Of a stretch of DNA of 16,110 bases, positions 13,502 through 16,110 are shown piece after piece. The notes under the pieces were generated by a model. The model was given only the letters and a program-made list of their open reading frames with translations, made no database searches and was not told where the DNA came from. The position numbers were made by a program, and so were the translations under genes. Origin of the DNA: Actinomycetota bacterium (GTDB lineage: Bacteria; Actinomycetota; Actinomycetes; Nanopelagicales; Nanopelagicaceae). Position 1 is the stretch's first letter. Each line of letters begins with the position of its first letter. The stretch spans positions 1-16,110 of the forward strand of contig WLRE01000018.1 of NCBI GenBank assembly GCA_009698045.1, given 5' to 3'.

Positions 13502-14344
13502 ATGCGTTCGCTTCTCTGTGTTCCGGCCAGTCAACCAAAGATGGTTGAAAAGTCACTAACTCTTGATTCTGATCAAATTATTCTTGATCTCGAAGATGCT
13601 GTAATTCCTGCCGATAAGGCTGCTGCGCGCGCTTACCTCAGAGAATTTTTGAGCACAGTAGAGACCAATAAACACCTCTCTCTGCGCCTTAATGAACTAT
13701 CAAGCCCCTTTGCTAAAGCTGATATTGAACTTCTCGATGGAGTTAAACCACATATTTTAAGTTCAGTAATCCTTCCCAAAATTAACAGCCTTGATGATGT
13801 AAAGAGCTGGGCCAACAAACTTCCCAAAGGAATGAAGCTCGAAGTTCAAATTGAAAGTGCCATGGGCCTCATTAAGGCTCCAAAAATTGCCTCTCATCCT
13901 CAAGTTATTTCGCTCGCTTTCGGACCGGCGGATTTTATGGCTTCTGCAGGCATGCCCAGCGCTAGCCCCGGAACTCCATATCCAGAGGCAGCAACCGCCC
14001 TGCAATGGCCTTTAATGCAAGTGGTAATTGCGGCGCATGCACATGACAAAATCGCTTACGACGGTCCCTATTTTCAAATTGCCGATCATGTCGGGCTCTC
14101 GCGCTCAGCTCATACTGCGCGCGCTTTAGGTGTCGATGGGAAATGGGTAATTCATCCCGATCAGATTGCATTGGTTAACCAAGCCTTCACGCCAACTGCA
14201 TCTGAGATTGCGCATGCGCAAGAGATAGTTGCAGCATTTAACGCATCATCAGGGGCAGCTAATTTTGACGGCCTTATGATTGATGAGGCGTCAAAGAAAG
14301 TTGCAGAACGGTTATTAGAGAGAGTTACTCAGATTCGCAGATAG
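13502..14344 (+). CDS. CitE-like CoA-ester lyase (HpcH/HpaI family)
   Basis: A 280-aa TIM-barrel lyase of the CitE subgroup. Family members cleave or form C-C bonds in malyl-CoA, citramalyl-CoA or citryl-CoA, or hydrolyse malyl-CoA. Visible motifs are RSLLCVPAS (2-10), ILDLEDAV (27-34), SLRLNEL, EVQIESAMGL with a likely metal-binding Glu, and SLAFGPADFMASAGM with a likely metal-binding Asp, then GKWVIHPDQI near the C-terminus. It lacks the partner subunits of citrate lyase nearby, so it is probably a stand-alone enzyme such as malyl-CoA or citramalyl-CoA lyase; the substrate is not clear. It lies 25 bp after rhaB on the same strand and could receive read-through, though it seems to have its own promoter. 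Its end overlaps the convergent lipoyl gene by 20 bp. Confidence 0.8.
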   Translation: MRSLLCVPASQPKMVEKSLTLDSDQIILDLEDAVIPADKAAARAYLREFLSTVETNKHLSLRLNELSSPFAKADIELLDGVKPHILSSVILPKINSLDDVKSWANKLPKGMKLEVQIESAMGLIKAPKIASHPQVISLAFGPADFMASAGMPSASPGTPYPEAATALQWPLMQVVIAAHAHDKIAYDGPYFQIADHVGLSRSAHTARALGVDGKWVIHPDQIALVNQAFTPTASEIAHAQEIVAAFNASSGAANFDGLMIDEASKKVAERLLERVTQIRR

Positions 14345-14564
14345 CGATGGGATCGCCAGTTTTAATCTCGTCACCATTCTTAAAGAAAATCTCAACCAGC
14401 TTGCCCGCTACAGGTGATGGAACATCAACATTTGCCTTATCAGTCTCTACTTCCATGAGTGAATCCCCAACGGCAATGACATCTCCCGCAGCCTTATTCC
14501 AAGAAACGAGATAAACCTCATCAACGGTATCGCCGACGCGAGGCATCTTAATTGTCATCTTCAT
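14325..14564 (-). CDS. Stand-alone lipoyl-domain protein
   Basis: A 79-aa protein made of a single lipoyl/biotinyl domain. The carrier lysine is Lys43 in VETDKANVDVPSPVAG; the DKA sequence is typical of lipoylation, not the MKM of biotin carriers. Lipoyl domains of 2-oxoacid dehydrogenases normally head a long E2 protein with a subunit-binding and an acyltransferase domain. Here the frame stops right after the domain, inside the end of the convergent CitE-like gene, so no E2 remainder is present. It starts 2 nt after E1 alpha and is the last gene of that operon. It may be a mobile lipoyl carrier for an E2 encoded elsewhere. An in-frame ATG at 14558 is an alternative start. Confidence 0.88.
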   Translation of the reverse strand: MKMTIKMPRVGDTVDEVYLVSWNKAAGDVIAVGDSLMEVETDKANVDVPSPVAGKLVEIFFKNGDEIKTGDPIAICESE

Positions 14565-14566
14565 GG

Positions 14567-15562
14567 TTATCCGACTTTCTGCGATGTGAAAATGTTAGAG
14601 AACATATCTTTTACAGTTGGCTCAGGATCTTTAGTTGCTTGCGCAATAGCTGCTTCTATTGTTGCTTCGGCAGCGGCTTTCATCTGAGCGATCTTTGCCT
14701 CATCCAAAATTCCCTTTTTAGTCAGAGCTTGCTCTGTAAGAAGAATTGGGTCGCGCTTCTGCCACATCTCTAGTTCGCCTTCTGGGCGGTAAAGAGCTTG
14801 GTCTGCGCGCGAGTGACCGGCAAAGCGATATGTCTTTGCTTCAACAAGAGTTGGTCCATCACCGCGACGTGCGCGATCAATAGCTTCTTGCATTCCGGTT
14901 CGTACGGCATAAATATCCATGCCATCGAGCTTGATGCTTGGCATTGCGTAACTATCTGCGCGAATATGTAAATCTTCAATAGGTGTAGAAAGATTAATAC
15001 GAGTGTATTCGCCATACACATTGTTATTGATGACAAATATAACCGGAAGTTTCCAGATTGCAGCTAAGTTCATGGACTCGTGGAAAGCGCCGATATTTGT
15101 TGCAGCATCGCCAAAGTAAGCAACCGCAACGTTCTTCTTCTTTTGAATCTGGAACGCTAGTGCGGCTCCTGCTGCCACTGGCATACCGCCGCCAATAATT
15201 GCTGATGTAGGAAGCACGCCAACAGAACTGTCACACATGTGCATAGATCCGCCAACGCCACCAGCGCAACCAGTGGACTTGCCCATGATTTCTGCCATTG
15301 CTGAATGAGGAGAAATTCCAAAAGCGAGTGCAATGCCATGGCTGCGATAAGTCGCTGCAATAACATCGTCAGGATTAAGCACGGTTGCGAGTCCTAAATT
15401 GAGTGCTTCTTCACCGACACAGAGATGGGTTGTACCGCGGATTTCACCGGCAGCGAAGAGCTCGTTAGTGCGCTTTTCGAATTGACGAATTTCAAGCATG
15501 CGCTCATAGCAAGCAAGATCGTTATCTTTTAAAACTTTACGACGTTCTAGCGAAGTGCTCAT
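14567..15562 (-). CDS. 2-oxoacid (pyruvate/acetoin-type) dehydrogenase E1 alpha subunit
   Basis: The thiamine-diphosphate-binding alpha subunit (331 aa) of a heterotetrameric E1. It carries the TPP motif beginning GDAATNIGAFHESMN at 151 and ending with Asn180-Asn181, the YRSHG stretch (72-76), and the GHSRAD loop. Overall it resembles pyruvate and acetoin dehydrogenase alpha subunits (PdhA/AcoA) more than branched-chain ones, but the substrate cannot be fixed from sequence alone. ATG 15562 is preferred over an upstream in-frame start at 15589 because it overlaps the E1 beta stop as ATGA. The lipoyl-carrier gene follows after 2 nt. Confidence 0.9.
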   Translation of the reverse strand: MSTSLERRKVLKDNDLACYERMLEIRQFEKRTNELFAAGEIRGTTHLCVGEEALNLGLATVLNPDDVIAATYRSHGIALAFGISPHSAMAEIMGKSTGCAGGVGGSMHMCDSSVGVLPTSAIIGGGMPVAAGAALAFQIQKKKNVAVAYFGDAATNIGAFHESMNLAAIWKLPVIFVINNNVYGEYTRINLSTPIEDLHIRADSYAMPSIKLDGMDIYAVRTGMQEAIDRARRGDGPTLVEAKTYRFAGHSRADQALYRPEGELEMWQKRDPILLTEQALTKKGILDEAKIAQMKAAAEATIEAAIAQATKDPEPTVKDMFSNIFTSQKVG

Positions 15563-16110
15563 TTGCTTAGACCTTCCGTAATCCACCATGGTTGTGGGAC
15601 TTCATTTGATGACACTGCCTTTGAGAGTGCGGCCGCAACGTTTGGCACAGTAGGCACATAACGAGCTTCGAGAGTGCCGTTGTAAGGAACTGGAACATCG
15701 GGAGCGGTGATTCTAAAAGGAGCGCTCTTGAGCGCTGAAAATGCAGCGCCAGTGACATAGGAGATGATTTCAGATCCCCAGCCACCAGACCACGGAGATT
15801 CTTCAACAACAACTAAGCGGCCAGTCTTTTTGACTGATGCGAGAACGGTTTCACGATCCCAAGGGACAAGGGTTGCAAGATCAATGAGTTCTGCAGATAT
15901 TCCTGATTCCTTAATTGCATCACGTGCAACATTGACCATGTTACCGAGCGAGACAACTGTGATATCGGTTCCTGTTTGAAGAACGCGGGCTTTGCCGAGT
16001 TCCATCTTAAGTGAGGTATCAACTTCACCGCGCTCTGCATAGAGAATGCGTGGCTCAAGAAACATTACTGGGTTGTTATCTCGTATTGATGCACGAAGTA
16101 ATGAGTAAGC
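15559..16110 (-). CDS. 2-oxoacid dehydrogenase E1 beta subunit (partial, 5' end beyond window)
   Basis: The C-terminal 183 or so residues of an E1 beta subunit. The frame stays open to the right edge, and the residues before the first visible Met (IRDNNPVMFLEPRILY) match the internal part of the family, so the true start is outside the window. Seen: the QTGTDITVVSLGNMV strand, the ELIDLATLVPWDRETVLASVKKTGR block typical of the transketolase C-terminal domain, VVVEESPWSGGWGSE, and the DVPVPYNGTLE motif. It pairs with E1 alpha, encoded directly downstream with an ATGA overlap. Confidence 0.92.
   Translation of the reverse strand, partial: AYSLLRASIRDNNPVMFLEPRILYAERGEVDTSLKMELGKARVLQTGTDITVVSLGNMVNVARDAIKESGISAELIDLATLVPWDRETVLASVKKTGRLVVVEESPWSGGWGSEIISYVTGAAFSALKSAPFRITAPDVPVPYNGTLEARYVPTVPNVAAALSKAVSSNEVPQPWWITEGLSK

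Overview
The window looks like chromosomal DNA from a small-genome, moderate-GC actinobacterium. The best guess is a freshwater planktonic actinobacterium of the Nanopelagicales (acI) type. This is inferred from an LldD2-like lactate dehydrogenase, an LmeA/DUF2993 protein, TAnnnT promoters, short spacers, ATGA/TAATG overlaps between genes and overlapping convergent gene ends. No marker gene fixes the taxonomy. I see no mobile element, CRISPR array or prophage.

Layout. (1) 188-1959 (+): a NarL/LuxR-type response regulator and its membrane histidine kinase. (2) 1949-3075 (-): a DUF2993/LmeA-like exported protein followed by a small membrane protein, whose end overlaps the kinase. (3) 3176-3267 (-): tRNA-Ser(GCU). 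(4) 3319-5966 (-): a compact five-gene operon: a CsoR-family repressor of the CstR (persulfide-sensing) type, a rhodanese lipoprotein, a CoA-disulfide-reductase/rhodanese fusion, and two tandem 55- and 47-codon cysteine-rich paralogues that are easy to miss. Its promoter has an 18-bp perfect palindrome overlapping the -10 box and appears to make a leaderless transcript. (5) 6005-13476: a divergent L-rhamnose locus. A LacI-type regulator and an FMN L-lactate dehydrogenase run to the left; mutarotase, isomerase, aldolase/dehydrogenase fusion and kinase run to the right. The shared spacer carries palindromic operator candidates. (6) 13502-14344 (+): a CitE-like CoA-ester lyase, probably with its own leaderless promoter. 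(7) 14325-16110 (-): a 2-oxoacid dehydrogenase module (E1 beta, cut by the window edge; E1 alpha; a stand-alone lipoyl domain).

How it works together. The rhamnose genes give a complete route: mutarotation, isomerisation to L-rhamnulose, phosphorylation, cleavage to DHAP and L-lactaldehyde, and oxidation to L-lactate. The lactate dehydrogenase, cotranscribed with the regulator, could then make pyruvate, which a 2-oxoacid dehydrogenase such as the one at the right edge could turn into acetyl-CoA. No rhamnose transporter lies in the window. The persulfide operon is a separate unit, whose sensor, operator, sulfur-transfer enzymes and small cysteine-rich proteins fit together as a sulfide/persulfide response. 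That operon, and especially its two tiny terminal genes, is the most interesting part of the window.
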